Shown one piece after another: positions 6,804-13,807 of a stretch of 17,023 bases of DNA; positions within the stretch are counted from its first letter, which is position 1; every line of letters begins with the position of its first letter. The position numbers were made by a program, and so were the translations under genes. The stretch covers positions 1 to 17,023 of the forward strand of contig CAMPIO010000076.1 of assembly GCA_946886405.1 (NCBI GenBank), in the 5' to 3' direction. This DNA is from an uncultured Pseudoxanthomonas sp. (GTDB lineage: Bacteria; Pseudomonadota; Gammaproteobacteria; Xanthomonadales; Xanthomonadaceae). The notes beneath the pieces are model-generated. The model was not told the origin of the DNA. It ran no database searches and saw nothing but the letters and a program-made list of their open reading frames with translations.

Positions 6804-8990
6804 ATGACCACCCGCCTCGCCATCGCGCTTGCCGCGACCCTCGGACTCGCCATGCCCGCCTACAGCCAGGCCGCCACGCCGGCCACGCAGACGGCCCAGG
6901 CCGCCAACCCCTTCTTCGCCGAAAGCCCGTTGCCGCTGCATTACCCGCAGTTCGACAAGATCAAGGACAGCGACTTCGCGCCCGCTTTCGACGCCGGCAT
7001 GGCCGAGCAGTTGAAGGAGATGGACGCCATTGCCAACAACCCGGCCGCACCGACGTTCGAGAACACCATCATCGCGATGGAAAAAAGCGGCCTGGTGCTG
7101 GACCGCGCCACCACGGTGTTCTTCAACCTCGTCGGCACGGACACCAATGACGCACGCAACAAGCTGCGCGCCGACTACTCTGCCAAGTTCGCCGCCCATG
7201 GCGATGCGATCAGCCTGAATCCGAAACTGTTCGCCCGCATCAAGACGCTGTTCGACACGCGCAACGACCTGGGCCTGGACGCGCAGGGCGTGCGCCTGAT
7301 CGAGCGCTACCACACCAGCTTCGTGCGCTCCGGCGCCAACCTCAACGAAGCCGACAAGGCGACGCTGAAGAAGATGAACGGTGAACTGGCGTCGCTGGGC
7401 ACCACCTTCAGCGACAACGTGCTGAAGGAAGTCAACGCCTCGGCGGTCGTGGTCGATGATGTGAAGCAGCTCGACGGCCTGACCGAAGGCCAGATCGCCA
7501 CCGCAGCCGAGGCCGCCAAGAAGCGCGGTCTGGAAGGCAAGTACGTCCTGACCCTGCTCAACACCACCGGCCAGCCGCCGGAGTCGCAACTGACCAACCG
7601 CGCGCTGCGCCAGCGCCTGCACGAAGCGTCTGTCGTACGCGGCAGCCGCGGCGGCGAGTTCGACACCACCGCGCTGGTCTCGCGCATCATGAAGCTGCGC
7701 GCCGACCGCGCGAAGCTGCTGGGCTACCCCAACCACGCGGCCTACGGCCTGGAAGACCAGACCGCGCGCACGCCGGAAGCCGTCAACGCCATGCTGGGCA
7801 AGCTGGCCCCGGCCGCCGTGGCCAACGCCAAGCGCGAGGCCGCCGACCTGCAGGCGATGATCGACCAGGAGCAGAAGGCCAAGGGCCAGCCGACCTTCGC
7901 GCTGGAACCGTGGGACTGGGCGTTCTACACCGAGAAGGTGCGCGCGGCGAAGTACAACTTCGACGAGTCGCAGCTGAAGCCGTACTTCGAGATGAAGAAT
8001 GTGCTGGAAAATGGCGTGTTCTACGCCGCCACCCAGCTGTATGGCCTGACGTTCAAGGAACGCACCGACCTGCCGAAGTACCACGCCGACACCTGGACCT
8101 ACGACGTGTTCAACGCGGACGGTTCGCAGCTGGCCATCTTCATCTTCGACCCGTATGCGCGCGACTCCAAGCGCGGCGGCGCGTGGATGAACTCGTACGT
8201 GTCGCAGTCGGGCCTGACCGGCGACCAGCCGGTGGTCGCCAACCACCTGAACGTGCCGAAGCCGCCGGCCGGCGAGCCGACGCTGATGACGTGGGACGAA
8301 GTGACCACCACGTTCCATGAGTTCGGCCATGCGCTGCACGGCATGTTCTCCGACGTGAAGTACCCGTACTTCAGCGGTACCAGCGTGCCGCGCGACTTCG
8401 TCGAGTATCCGTCGCAGGTCAACGAGATGTGGGCCGACTGGCCGTCGATCCTGGCCAACTACGCCAAGCACCACAAGACCGGCGAAGCCATGCCGCAGGC
8501 ATTGCTGGACAAGGTGATCGCCGCGTCCAAGTTCAACCAGGGCTTCGCCACCACCGAGTATCTGGGCGCCGCGATGCTGGACCAGCGCTGGCACCAGATC
8601 ACTGCCGACCAGGTGCCCGACGCCAGCGGTGTGATGAAGTTCGAGGCCGCCGCGCTGACCGCCGACGGCATCAACTACAAGCCCGTGCCGCCGCGCTACA
8701 AGACGCCCTACTTCAGCCACATCATGGGCGGCTACTCGGCCGGCTACTACGCCTACATCTGGTCGGAAGTGCTGGACGCCAACAGCGTGGAATGGTTCAA
8801 GCAGAATGGTGGCCTGAAGCGCGAAAACGGCGACCACTTCCGCAAGACGCTGCTGTCGCAGGGCGGCAGCCAGGATGCGATGAAGCTGTTCCGCGACTTC
8901 GCCGGCCACGATCCCAAGATCGAGCCGCTGCTGGAGAAGCGTGGCCTGACCGCACCGGCCAGCGCTCCGGCGGCCAAGCCGGTCAAGTAA
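6804..8990 (+). CDS. dcp: Peptidyl-dipeptidase Dcp (M3 zinc metallopeptidase), exported
   Basis: The 728-residue enzyme removes dipeptides from the C-terminus of oligopeptides. H505-E-F-G-H509 is the HExxH zinc motif, and Glu534 in PRDFVEYPSQ, 29 residues after the first histidine, is the third ligand. The stretch GTSVPRDFVEYPSQVNEMW is closer to Dcp than to oligopeptidase A. The protein opens with a signal peptide (MTTRLAIALAATLGLAMPAYSQA), so it should be periplasmic, unlike the E. coli enzyme. The ATG at 6804 lies 11 nt after AAGGA. A weak TACCCT at 6765-6770 could be the -10 box. A strong hairpin terminator follows 26 bp after the stop. No damage to the frame is seen. Confidence 0.95.
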   Translation: MTTRLAIALAATLGLAMPAYSQAATPATQTAQAANPFFAESPLPLHYPQFDKIKDSDFAPAFDAGMAEQLKEMDAIANNPAAPTFENTIIAMEKSGLVLDRATTVFFNLVGTDTNDARNKLRADYSAKFAAHGDAISLNPKLFARIKTLFDTRNDLGLDAQGVRLIERYHTSFVRSGANLNEADKATLKKMNGELASLGTTFSDNVLKEVNASAVVVDDVKQLDGLTEGQIATAAEAAKKRGLEGKYVLTLLNTTGQPPESQLTNRALRQRLHEASVVRGSRGGEFDTTALVSRIMKLRADRAKLLGYPNHAAYGLEDQTARTPEAVNAMLGKLAPAAVANAKREAADLQAMIDQEQKAKGQPTFALEPWDWAFYTEKVRAAKYNFDESQLKPYFEMKNVLENGVFYAATQLYGLTFKERTDLPKYHADTWTYDVFNADGSQLAIFIFDPYARDSKRGGAWMNSYVSQSGLTGDQPVVANHLNVPKPPAGEPTLMTWDEVTTTFHEFGHALHGMFSDVKYPYFSGTSVPRDFVEYPSQVNEMWADWPSILANYAKHHKTGEAMPQALLDKVIAASKFNQGFATTEYLGAAMLDQRWHQITADQVPDASGVMKFEAAALTADGINYKPVPPRYKTPYFSHIMGGYSAGYYAYIWSEVLDANSVEWFKQNGGLKRENGDHFRKTLLSQGGSQDAMKLFRDFAGHDPKIEPLLEKRGLTAPASAPAAKPVK

Positions 8991-9016
8991 GCGCGACGCC
9001 AGCCCGATGCAACGTC

Positions 9017-9049
9017 CACCACGCCACCTTCGGGTGGCGTGGTGCTTTC
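9017..9049 (+). terminator. Hairpin terminator after dcp
   Basis: A perfect 12-bp stem (CACCACGCCACC, 9017-9028, paired with 9033-9044) is closed by a stable TTCG tetraloop and followed by the short pyrimidine tail CTTTC. The tail is weak as a U tract, but the stem is very strong and lies 26 bp after the dcp stop. Confidence 0.8.
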
Positions 9050-9082
9050 ACGACCGGAGGAATCCATCGCCGGGCCCGGGTG

Positions 9083-9128
9083 TTTTCCACAGCGCATGTG
9101 GATGACGCGTGCACGAAACTGTGGATAA
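9083..9128. promoter_or_regulatory. Cluster of three DnaA-box-like 9-mers
   Basis: TTTTCCACA (9083-9091), TGTGGATGA (9097-9105, reverse orientation) and TGTGGATAA (9120-9128, reverse orientation) lie within 46 bp. The third is an exact complement of the consensus DnaA box TTATCCACA; the other two differ from it at one position each. The first two also form a TCCACA-N5-TGTGGA palindrome. No replication gene is nearby. The match could mark a DnaA-titration site or simply be part of an intergenic repeat family. Confidence 0.5.
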
Positions 9129-9166
9129 CCGCGCAGCGGCCTTGCGCGACGGGCCTGTCAAGATCG

Positions 9167-9185
9167 ATGGCGAAATTTTCGCCAT
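9167..9185. repeat. AT-cored 19-bp palindrome
   Basis: ATGGCGAAA and TTTCGCCAT form a perfect 9-bp inverted repeat around a single T. It stands alone between the DnaA-box-like cluster and the REP doublet. It could be a protein-binding site or a small hairpin; its role is unknown. Confidence 0.55.
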
Positions 9186-9233
9186 GCGCCGGAAACCCGC
9201 AGGAGCGAGCCGTGCCGCAATCGTCCCGACCTT

Positions 9234-9305
9234 GTAGGAGCGGGCCATGCCCGCGATGCTCTTTCATGCATCCCGTTCAAGAGCATCGCGGGCATGGCCC
9301 GCTAC
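9234..9305. repeat. GTAG-type REP doublet between dcp and cbpA
   Basis: Two inverted arms (9234-9263 and 9279-9305) share the core CGGGCCATGCCCGCGATG with its internal GCGGGC/GCCCGC stem. The left arm starts GTAGGAGC; the right arm has lost three bases of that head. The design matches the GTAG-headed REPs described in Stenotrophomonas maltophilia. It separates two convergent genes and may end transcription from both sides. Confidence 0.85.
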
Positions 9306-9327
9306 TAAAACCGAGTCTTGTATTGCC

Positions 9328-10215
9328 TCAGGTGTGGCCGAACACCTTGGCCAGCGCGGCATAGGCCGCGCGCTGCTCCTCGGTTTCCGCGCGCGGCGCG
9401 GTGACCTCCAGTTCGACGATCTGGTCGCCATGCGGCGTCCCCGGCAATCCGCGGCCGCGCAGGCGAAGCTTGCGGCCGGTGTCCGAATCCTGCGGGATCT
9501 TCAGTTCGACCTCGCCCCCCAGCGTCGGCACGCTGAGCGTCGCGCCCAGCGCCGCCTGCCACGGCGTCAGCGCCAGCACGTGGATGATGTTGCGGCCGTC
9601 GACCTCGAACTGCGGATGCGGCGCGTACTCCACTTCCAGCAGCAGGTTGCCGCCCTGCGTGCCCTGCCCGGTCAGGCGGATCACCTGGCCAGGCTTGACG
9701 CCCTTCGGCACCTTCACGTCCAGCTGCTTGCTGTTGACGTTCACGCGCACGCTGCCGCCGTCATGCACGGCCTGCAGCGGCACGGCCAGCTTGGCGCGCG
9801 AATCGCGCGACGGCTGCGGCCCGCGCGGTGCGCCCTGCTCCGCACGCGCACGACGACCGAACAAACCTTCGAAGAAATCGCTGAAGCCGCCATTGCCGCC
9901 GCCGGCACCCCCGAAGATCTCGTCATAGTCGAAGTCCTGTGCACCCGGTCCGCCGCGTCCGAAATCCGGCGGCGGCCGGAACTCCTCGCCCGGCCGGTAG
10001 CCGCGCGCGCGCAACTGGTCGTAGGCCGCGCGCTTCTGCGGATCGCGCAACGCCTCGTAAGCCTCGTTGACGGCCTTGAACTGGTCCTCGGCGCCCGGCT
10101 CCTTGCTGACGTCGGGGTGGTACTTGCGCGCCAGCCGGCGGTACGCCGTCTTGATCTCGGCGTCGCCGGCGGAGGGTTCGACCCCCAGCACCGCGTAGTA
10201 ATCCTTGAACTGCAT
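9328..10215 (-). CDS. cbpA: Curved-DNA-binding / DnaJ-like co-chaperone CbpA
   Basis: The 295-residue protein is a class II J-domain protein that would stimulate the ATPase of DnaK; in E. coli CbpA also binds curved DNA. Residues 4-68 form the J domain with the essential H33-P34-D35. Residues of about 70-130 are a Gly/Phe/Pro-rich linker (IFGGAGGGNGGFSDFFEGLFG). The rest is the two-part DnaJ C-terminal substrate-binding domain (VPKGVKPGQVIRLTGQG and LKLRGRGLPG-type strands). The CxxCxGxG zinc fingers of DnaJ are absent, which separates it from DnaJ itself. The ATG at 10215 follows GGTGGAG at good spacing and opens the J domain directly; the longer frame to 10260 adds no homology. No cbpM modulator gene is next to it. 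It diverges from the peroxiredoxin gene. Confidence 0.92.
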   Translation of the reverse strand: MQFKDYYAVLGVEPSAGDAEIKTAYRRLARKYHPDVSKEPGAEDQFKAVNEAYEALRDPQKRAAYDQLRARGYRPGEEFRPPPDFGRGGPGAQDFDYDEIFGGAGGGNGGFSDFFEGLFGRRARAEQGAPRGPQPSRDSRAKLAVPLQAVHDGGSVRVNVNSKQLDVKVPKGVKPGQVIRLTGQGTQGGNLLLEVEYAPHPQFEVDGRNIIHVLALTPWQAALGATLSVPTLGGEVELKIPQDSDTGRKLRLRGRGLPGTPHGDQIVELEVTAPRAETEEQRAAYAALAKVFGHT

Positions 10216-10266
10216 GCCATCTCCACCTTGCCGGGGGCGCCCCGCGACAGCGCGCGCCATGCGGCC

Positions 10267-10272
10267 ATTCTA
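10267..10272 (-). promoter_or_regulatory. Candidate -10 box of cbpA
   Basis: On the minus strand the hexamer TAGAAT stands 51 nt before the cbpA start codon. No good -35 is seen, so support is weak. Confidence 0.3.
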
Positions 10273-10306
10273 ATCGCCGTGGCCATGGACGGCGTCGCCA
10301 GGGACA

Positions 10307-10322
10307 GTCACGGCCACGTGAC
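10307..10322. promoter_or_regulatory. Inverted repeat in the cbpA-peroxiredoxin divergent region
   Basis: GTCACG and CGTGAC form a perfect 6-bp inverted repeat with a GCCA spacer. It covers the expected -35 position of the peroxiredoxin promoter, as an operator could. It does not match the TGTGA-N6-TCACA site of Crp/Clp proteins. Possible by chance. Confidence 0.3.
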
Positions 10323-10332
10323 GGTGGCGCGC

Positions 10333-10338
10333 TACACT
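10333..10338 (+). promoter_or_regulatory. Candidate -10 box of the peroxiredoxin gene
   Basis: TACACT in the context GCGCTACACTGC lies 29 nt before the ATG, the same placement as the boxes before fpr and the TlpA-like gene. The -35 region is poor. Confidence 0.45.
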
Positions 10339-10367
10339 GCCTCGCATTCCCCATACGAGGCAGTCCC

Positions 10368-10847
10368 ATGAGCATCCAGGTAGGCGATCGCGTTCCCGAA
10401 GTCACCCTCAAGCGCATCCGCGAAGGCGTGGAGACGGTCGACACGGCCGCCCTGTTCGACGGCCGCAAGGCGGTGCTGTTCGCTGTTCCCGGCGCGTTCA
10501 CCCCGACCTGCTCGGAAAAGCACCTGCCCAGCTACGTGCAGCACTTCGACGCTTTCCGCAGCCGCGGCATCGAGGTGTTCTGCGTGTCGGTGAATGATCC
10601 CTTCGTCATGCAGGCCTGGGGCAAGACCCAGCACGTGCCGGATGGCCTGCAGATGCTGGCCGACGGCAACGCCGACCTGGCGAAGGCGCTAGGCCTTGAG
10701 ATGGATGCCAGCGCTTACGGCATGGGCATCCGCGCCAAGCGTTTCGCCCTGTACGTGGAAGATGGCGTGGTGAAGAACGTGTTCGTCGAGGCCCCCGGCG
10801 AGTACAAGGTTTCCGGCGCGGAGCATGTGCTGGAACAGATCGGCTGA
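10368..10847 (+). CDS. Prx5-type peroxiredoxin
   Basis: The 159-residue cytoplasmic protein reduces hydrogen peroxide and alkyl hydroperoxides through Cys48 in PGAFTPTCSEKHLP; the Thr45 and Pro41 of this motif are also conserved. Arg residues in GIRAKRFALYVEDG fit the second active-site arginine. The only other cysteine, Cys72 in VFCVSVND, lies where plant type II peroxiredoxins carry the resolving cysteine, so an intramolecular disulfide is possible. There is no C-terminal glutaredoxin domain as in some bacterial hybrids, so the reductant would be a separate thioredoxin or glutaredoxin. The ATG at 10368 follows GAGG at 8 nt. It diverges from cbpA, with a candidate -10 box at 10333, and is followed by a REP array that may end its transcript. 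Confidence 0.93.
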   Translation: MSIQVGDRVPEVTLKRIREGVETVDTAALFDGRKAVLFAVPGAFTPTCSEKHLPSYVQHFDAFRSRGIEVFCVSVNDPFVMQAWGKTQHVPDGLQMLADGNADLAKALGLEMDASAYGMGIRAKRFALYVEDGVVKNVFVEAPGEYKVSGAEHVLEQIG

Positions 10848-10866
10848 AGCAACGCGCCCCGTGTCC

Positions 10867-10940
10867 TGTAGGAGCGCCCTCGGGCGCGATGCCTTACGAC
10901 ATTCCACGGAAAAGCATCGCGGGCATGGCCCGCTCCTACA
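10867..10940. repeat. REP doublet, copy 1 (short form)
   Basis: Outer ends TGTAGGAGCG and CGCTCCTACA are inverted. The left arm has a small GCCC-TC-GGGC hairpin and the right arm GCGGGC-ATG-GCCCGC, joined through CGCGATGC and GCATCGCG, which pair with each other. It begins 19 bp after the peroxiredoxin stop. Confidence 0.85.
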
Positions 10941-10964
10941 AAGCATGCGGCCCCCTGCTTCTGC

Positions 10965-11055
10965 GTAGGAGCGCCCTTCATGCCCTAGCGGGGTACATGG
11001 GCGCGATGCCTTCCGGTCCCCTCGGAAAAGCATCGCGGGCGTGGCCCGCTCCTAC
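10965..11055. repeat. REP doublet, copy 2 (long form with nested hairpin)
   Basis: Same plan as copy 1, but the left-arm hairpin is replaced by a longer nested one (GCCCTTCATGCCC paired with GGGGTACATGGGC). The 24-bp linker before it (10941-10964) is closely matched by the linker after it (11056-11080), so copy plus linker forms a tandem unit. Confidence 0.85.
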
Positions 11056-11080
11056 AGAAGCTTGCGGACCTCTGCTTCTT

Positions 11081-11175
11081 TGTAGGAGCGCCCTTCATGC
11101 CCCAACGGGGTATGTGGGCGTTATGCCTTCCGGTCATTCGATGAAAAAGCATCGCGGGCATGGCCCGCTCCTACA
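11081..11175. repeat. REP doublet, copy 3 (long form with nested hairpin)
   Basis: Same long form as copy 2. The inner stem is CATGCCCC-AAC-GGGGTATG, with changes on both sides relative to copy 2. It ends 20 bp from the pbpC stop, so the array fills the space between two convergent genes and may act as a two-way transcription end. Confidence 0.85.
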
Positions 11176-11195
11176 AGGGTGCGTGCGCTCTTGTC

Positions 11196-13556
11196 TTACC
11201 GCAGGACGTTGAACCGTACCCTCGCCCACGCGCCGCTGTCGGCCAATGCGGTGAGCTGGTGTTCGCCCGTTTCGGTGAAATCCTGCTGGAATGACTGCGT
11301 GCCGCGCGTCTCTGCGATCCAACGACCATCCAGCAGCCATTGCACGCGCGCGTCGGTGCCAAGGGCGCGCAATTGCAGGCGAACGCCGTGCTGGCTGCCC
11401 GGCGCGCGGGCGAGTGTAGCGAGGTCGTTGAGTCCGTCGATGCGCAGTTCTTCGGCGGCATCCCGTCCATCGGGCTGGCAGTCCGGTGACAGCGGCGGCA
11501 GGCGGGACGCCGTCCGTTCACGCACCGGCAGCCAGGGCGAGGCCAAGGCGGGCCAGCGTGCGATCTCGGTGCTGCGTACTTCATGTGTATGCGTGCATTC
11601 GCCGGAAAGTCGCAGGCCTGTCCGTGCGTCTGCGTCGAAGCGCTCACGCCCCGCATTCCACAGGCGTGCGTCGCGCTCGGCGAAGGTCGGCGGCACGTTT
11701 CCGCCCAATATCCACGCATCGCGCTTGCGCTGGCACAGCGGCGGCGACTCCGCTTCCGCCAGCGTTCCCAACGGCCAGCAGATCGCCCGTTCTGCCACGT
11801 CGGGCGGTGGTGGTATTGGACCGGCATCGCCCTGCACGCGCGGCAGGCTGTCGATCACTTCGAACATCAGCGGCAACGCGGTGACCGCCCCGTACTGGCC
11901 GGGCAGCGGCGTGCCATCGGGTCGCCCGACCCACACACCGACCGTGTAGCGGCGCGTGCCGCCGAGTGCCCACGCGTCGCGGAAGCCGTAGCTGGTGCCG
12001 GTTTTCCAGGCCACGCGCGGCCGGTCGCCGGTATCAAGCACACCGCTCCCGTAGCCTGGACGCGGGTGCGACTCCAGTACCTCACGGATGATCCAGGCTG
12101 CGCCTGGCGACAGCAGGCGCCGATCGGAGGCGGGATCCTGCGCGGTATAGCGCACGCGACCCGACAACCCGCCACGATTCAACCCCGCGTAAGCGCCGAC
12201 CAGATCCTCCAGGCGTGCGCCGGTGCCGCCAAGGATCAGCGACAGGTTGGGCTGAGCACCACGCGGATAGCGCAGCACGAGGCCGTTGTTCGCCAGACGT
12301 GCGGAGAAACGCGCTGGCCCGACACGATCCAGCAGATCCACGGCGGGCACGTTGAGCGACAGCCGCAGCGCGTCCGCCGCGCTGACCGGGCCGTTGAAGG
12401 CCGCGTCGAAGTTGCCGGGGCGGTAACCGCCGAACGACTGCGGTGCGTCGATCAACAGGCTTTGCGAATGGATGAGTCCGTCATCCAGCGCCAGTCCGTA
12501 GAGGAATGGCTTCAAGGTCGAACCAGGCGAGCGCCACGCCTGCACCATGTCCACGTGGCCAAGCCGTTCGCGGTCACCGAACGCCACCGAGCCCACATAG
12601 GCGCGCGCCTCCATCGTGGCGTTGTCGACCACCAGCAACGCGGCCGACGTGCGCGCGGGCAAGGTCGAGAAGTAGCTCTGTACGCGCTCTTCCAGCGTGC
12701 GCTGCAGGCCGGCGTCGATGGTGGACACGATGCGCGATGCGCGCGGTTGCTGGCGGCGCAGGCGTTCGGCCAGCAGGGCGGCGCTCAACGGCGCCTGCAG
12801 GCTGCGGGCGACGACCGGTTCGATGCGCGCATCGTCCACCTCGGCCTTCGACCAGACGCCGAGATCGGCCATGCGCTGCAGCACCTTGTCGCGCGCCGCG
12901 CGCGCCTCATCGGGGTGGCGATCCGGGCGCAACCGGCTGGGCGATTGCGGCAGCACGGCCAGCAGCGCGGCTTCGGCATGCGACAGACGCGATGCCGGCT
13001 TGCCGAGATACGCCCAACTGGCCGCATCCACGCCTTCGATGGTGCCGCCGAACGGTGCACGCTCGAGGTAAAGCGTCAGGATCTCGCGCTTGGACAGATG
13101 CACTTCCAACTGCACCGCGCGCAGCATCTGCTTGGCCTTGCCCCACGGCGTGCGCGAGTGGCGGTCCAGCATGCGCGCGACCTGCATGGTCAGCGTGGAG
13201 CCGCCGGACACCACGCGCCCGTGACGGACGAACTGCCCGGCCGCGCGCACGAGTGCCCACGGATTCACGCCGGGATGCTTCCAGAACCAGCGGTCCTCGT
13301 AGTTCAGCAGGGCCTGCAGATAGAGCGGCGACACCGTGTCGGGCGAGGCGGGATAGCGCCACACGCCATCGCGATCGGCGAAGGCGCGCAGCGGCGTGCC
13401 GTCGCGTGCGACGACCAAGGTACTGGTGTCGCGGCTCTTAGGCAGCGGCGGCGGGAACGCAAAGTCCGCCACCAGCAGTGCGACAAGCACCACCACCGTC
13501 GACCATCGCAGGCGGGTCAGCCAACGACGTGAGCCACCTCCGTCATGCCTGCGCAT
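11196..13556 (-). CDS. pbpC: Penicillin-binding protein 1C
   Basis: The 786-residue bifunctional peptidoglycan synthase is held in the inner membrane by one segment (about residues 18-35, VVVLVALLVADFAF). The glycosyltransferase (GT51) domain shows E87-D-R-WFWKHPG and GGSTLTMQ (from residue 118), followed by LYLERAPFGG. The transpeptidase domain has S346-T-L-K349, S400-L-N402 and K518-T-G-T-S. The last ~90 residues (VQWLLDGRWIAET to the end) match the small BiPBP_C domain typical of PBP1C. The ATG at 13556 gives the usual family length (E. coli about 770) and follows AAGGGA. A longer frame up to 13679 is only translated repeat DNA. The upstream same-strand A2M gene matches the E. coli yfhM-pbpC order, so both probably act in envelope defence. 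Confidence 0.95.
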   Translation of the reverse strand: MRRHDGGGSRRWLTRLRWSTVVVLVALLVADFAFPPPLPKSRDTSTLVVARDGTPLRAFADRDGVWRYPASPDTVSPLYLQALLNYEDRWFWKHPGVNPWALVRAAGQFVRHGRVVSGGSTLTMQVARMLDRHSRTPWGKAKQMLRAVQLEVHLSKREILTLYLERAPFGGTIEGVDAASWAYLGKPASRLSHAEAALLAVLPQSPSRLRPDRHPDEARAARDKVLQRMADLGVWSKAEVDDARIEPVVARSLQAPLSAALLAERLRRQQPRASRIVSTIDAGLQRTLEERVQSYFSTLPARTSAALLVVDNATMEARAYVGSVAFGDRERLGHVDMVQAWRSPGSTLKPFLYGLALDDGLIHSQSLLIDAPQSFGGYRPGNFDAAFNGPVSAADALRLSLNVPAVDLLDRVGPARFSARLANNGLVLRYPRGAQPNLSLILGGTGARLEDLVGAYAGLNRGGLSGRVRYTAQDPASDRRLLSPGAAWIIREVLESHPRPGYGSGVLDTGDRPRVAWKTGTSYGFRDAWALGGTRRYTVGVWVGRPDGTPLPGQYGAVTALPLMFEVIDSLPRVQGDAGPIPPPPDVAERAICWPLGTLAEAESPPLCQRKRDAWILGGNVPPTFAERDARLWNAGRERFDADARTGLRLSGECTHTHEVRSTEIARWPALASPWLPVRERTASRLPPLSPDCQPDGRDAAEELRIDGLNDLATLARAPGSQHGVRLQLRALGTDARVQWLLDGRWIAETRGTQSFQQDFTETGEHQLTALADSGAWARVRFNVLR

Positions 13557-13645
13557 GCTGGAATCCCTTTTGCTTTTGCTCCGCTGTGTCATGGCCCATC
13601 GATGGCTGAAGATCAAGATGGATCCCGGCATTCGCCGGGATGACG
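13541..13645. repeat. Palindrome-pair array, unit 1 (overlaps pbpC start)
   Basis: Arm A (13541-13566) and arm B (13620-13645) are inverted, related 26-bp palindromes. Arm A here is damaged: the left half reads ATGCCTGC instead of ATTCCAGC, and it holds the pbpC start codon. The spacer is almost the same as in units 2 and 3. Confidence 0.85.
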
Positions 13646-13673
13646 GGCGGGAAACCTTTCGCCCCACCGCTCC

Positions 13674-13780
13674 CGTCATTCCAGCGCATGCTGGAATCCA
13701 TTTCGCTTCTGATCCGCTGTGTCATGGGACCACAGAAAGGCTCAAGATCAAGATGGATCCCGGCGTTCACCGGGATGACG
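13674..13780. repeat. Palindrome-pair array, unit 2
   Basis: Arm A (13674-13699) contains ATTCCAGCGCATGCTGGAAT, an 8-bp stem with a 4-nt loop. Arm B (13755-13780) has the ATCCCGG/CCGGGAT stem with one mismatch at its tip. Unit starts are 133 bp apart. Confidence 0.9.
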
Positions 13781-13807
13781 TGCAGGAAACCTTTCGCCCA
13801 CCGCTCC

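Noticed and set aside
6738..8909. Long open frame antisense to dcp (723 codons)
   Set aside because: It lies opposite a conserved M3 peptidase; its translation is rich in Val/Gly/Arg/His with no family motif, as expected for a GC-rich shadow frame.
9083..9128. Chromosomal replication origin
   Set aside because: DnaA-box-like sites occur, but dnaA, dnaN, gidA or rpmH are absent and no long AT-rich unwinding region is seen.
10867..11175. CRISPR array
   Set aside because: Repeats are palindromic doublets of 74-95 bp with similar, not unique, linkers, and no cas gene is present.
11583..13532. Long plus-strand open frame opposite pbpC (649 codons)
   Set aside because: The opposite strand encodes a full PBP1C with all motifs; this frame has an arginine/glutamine-rich low-complexity translation and no recognisable domain.
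13557..13679. Longer N-terminus for pbpC starting at 13679
   Set aside because: The extra 41 codons are translated repeat DNA and would put a non-conserved tail before the membrane anchor.
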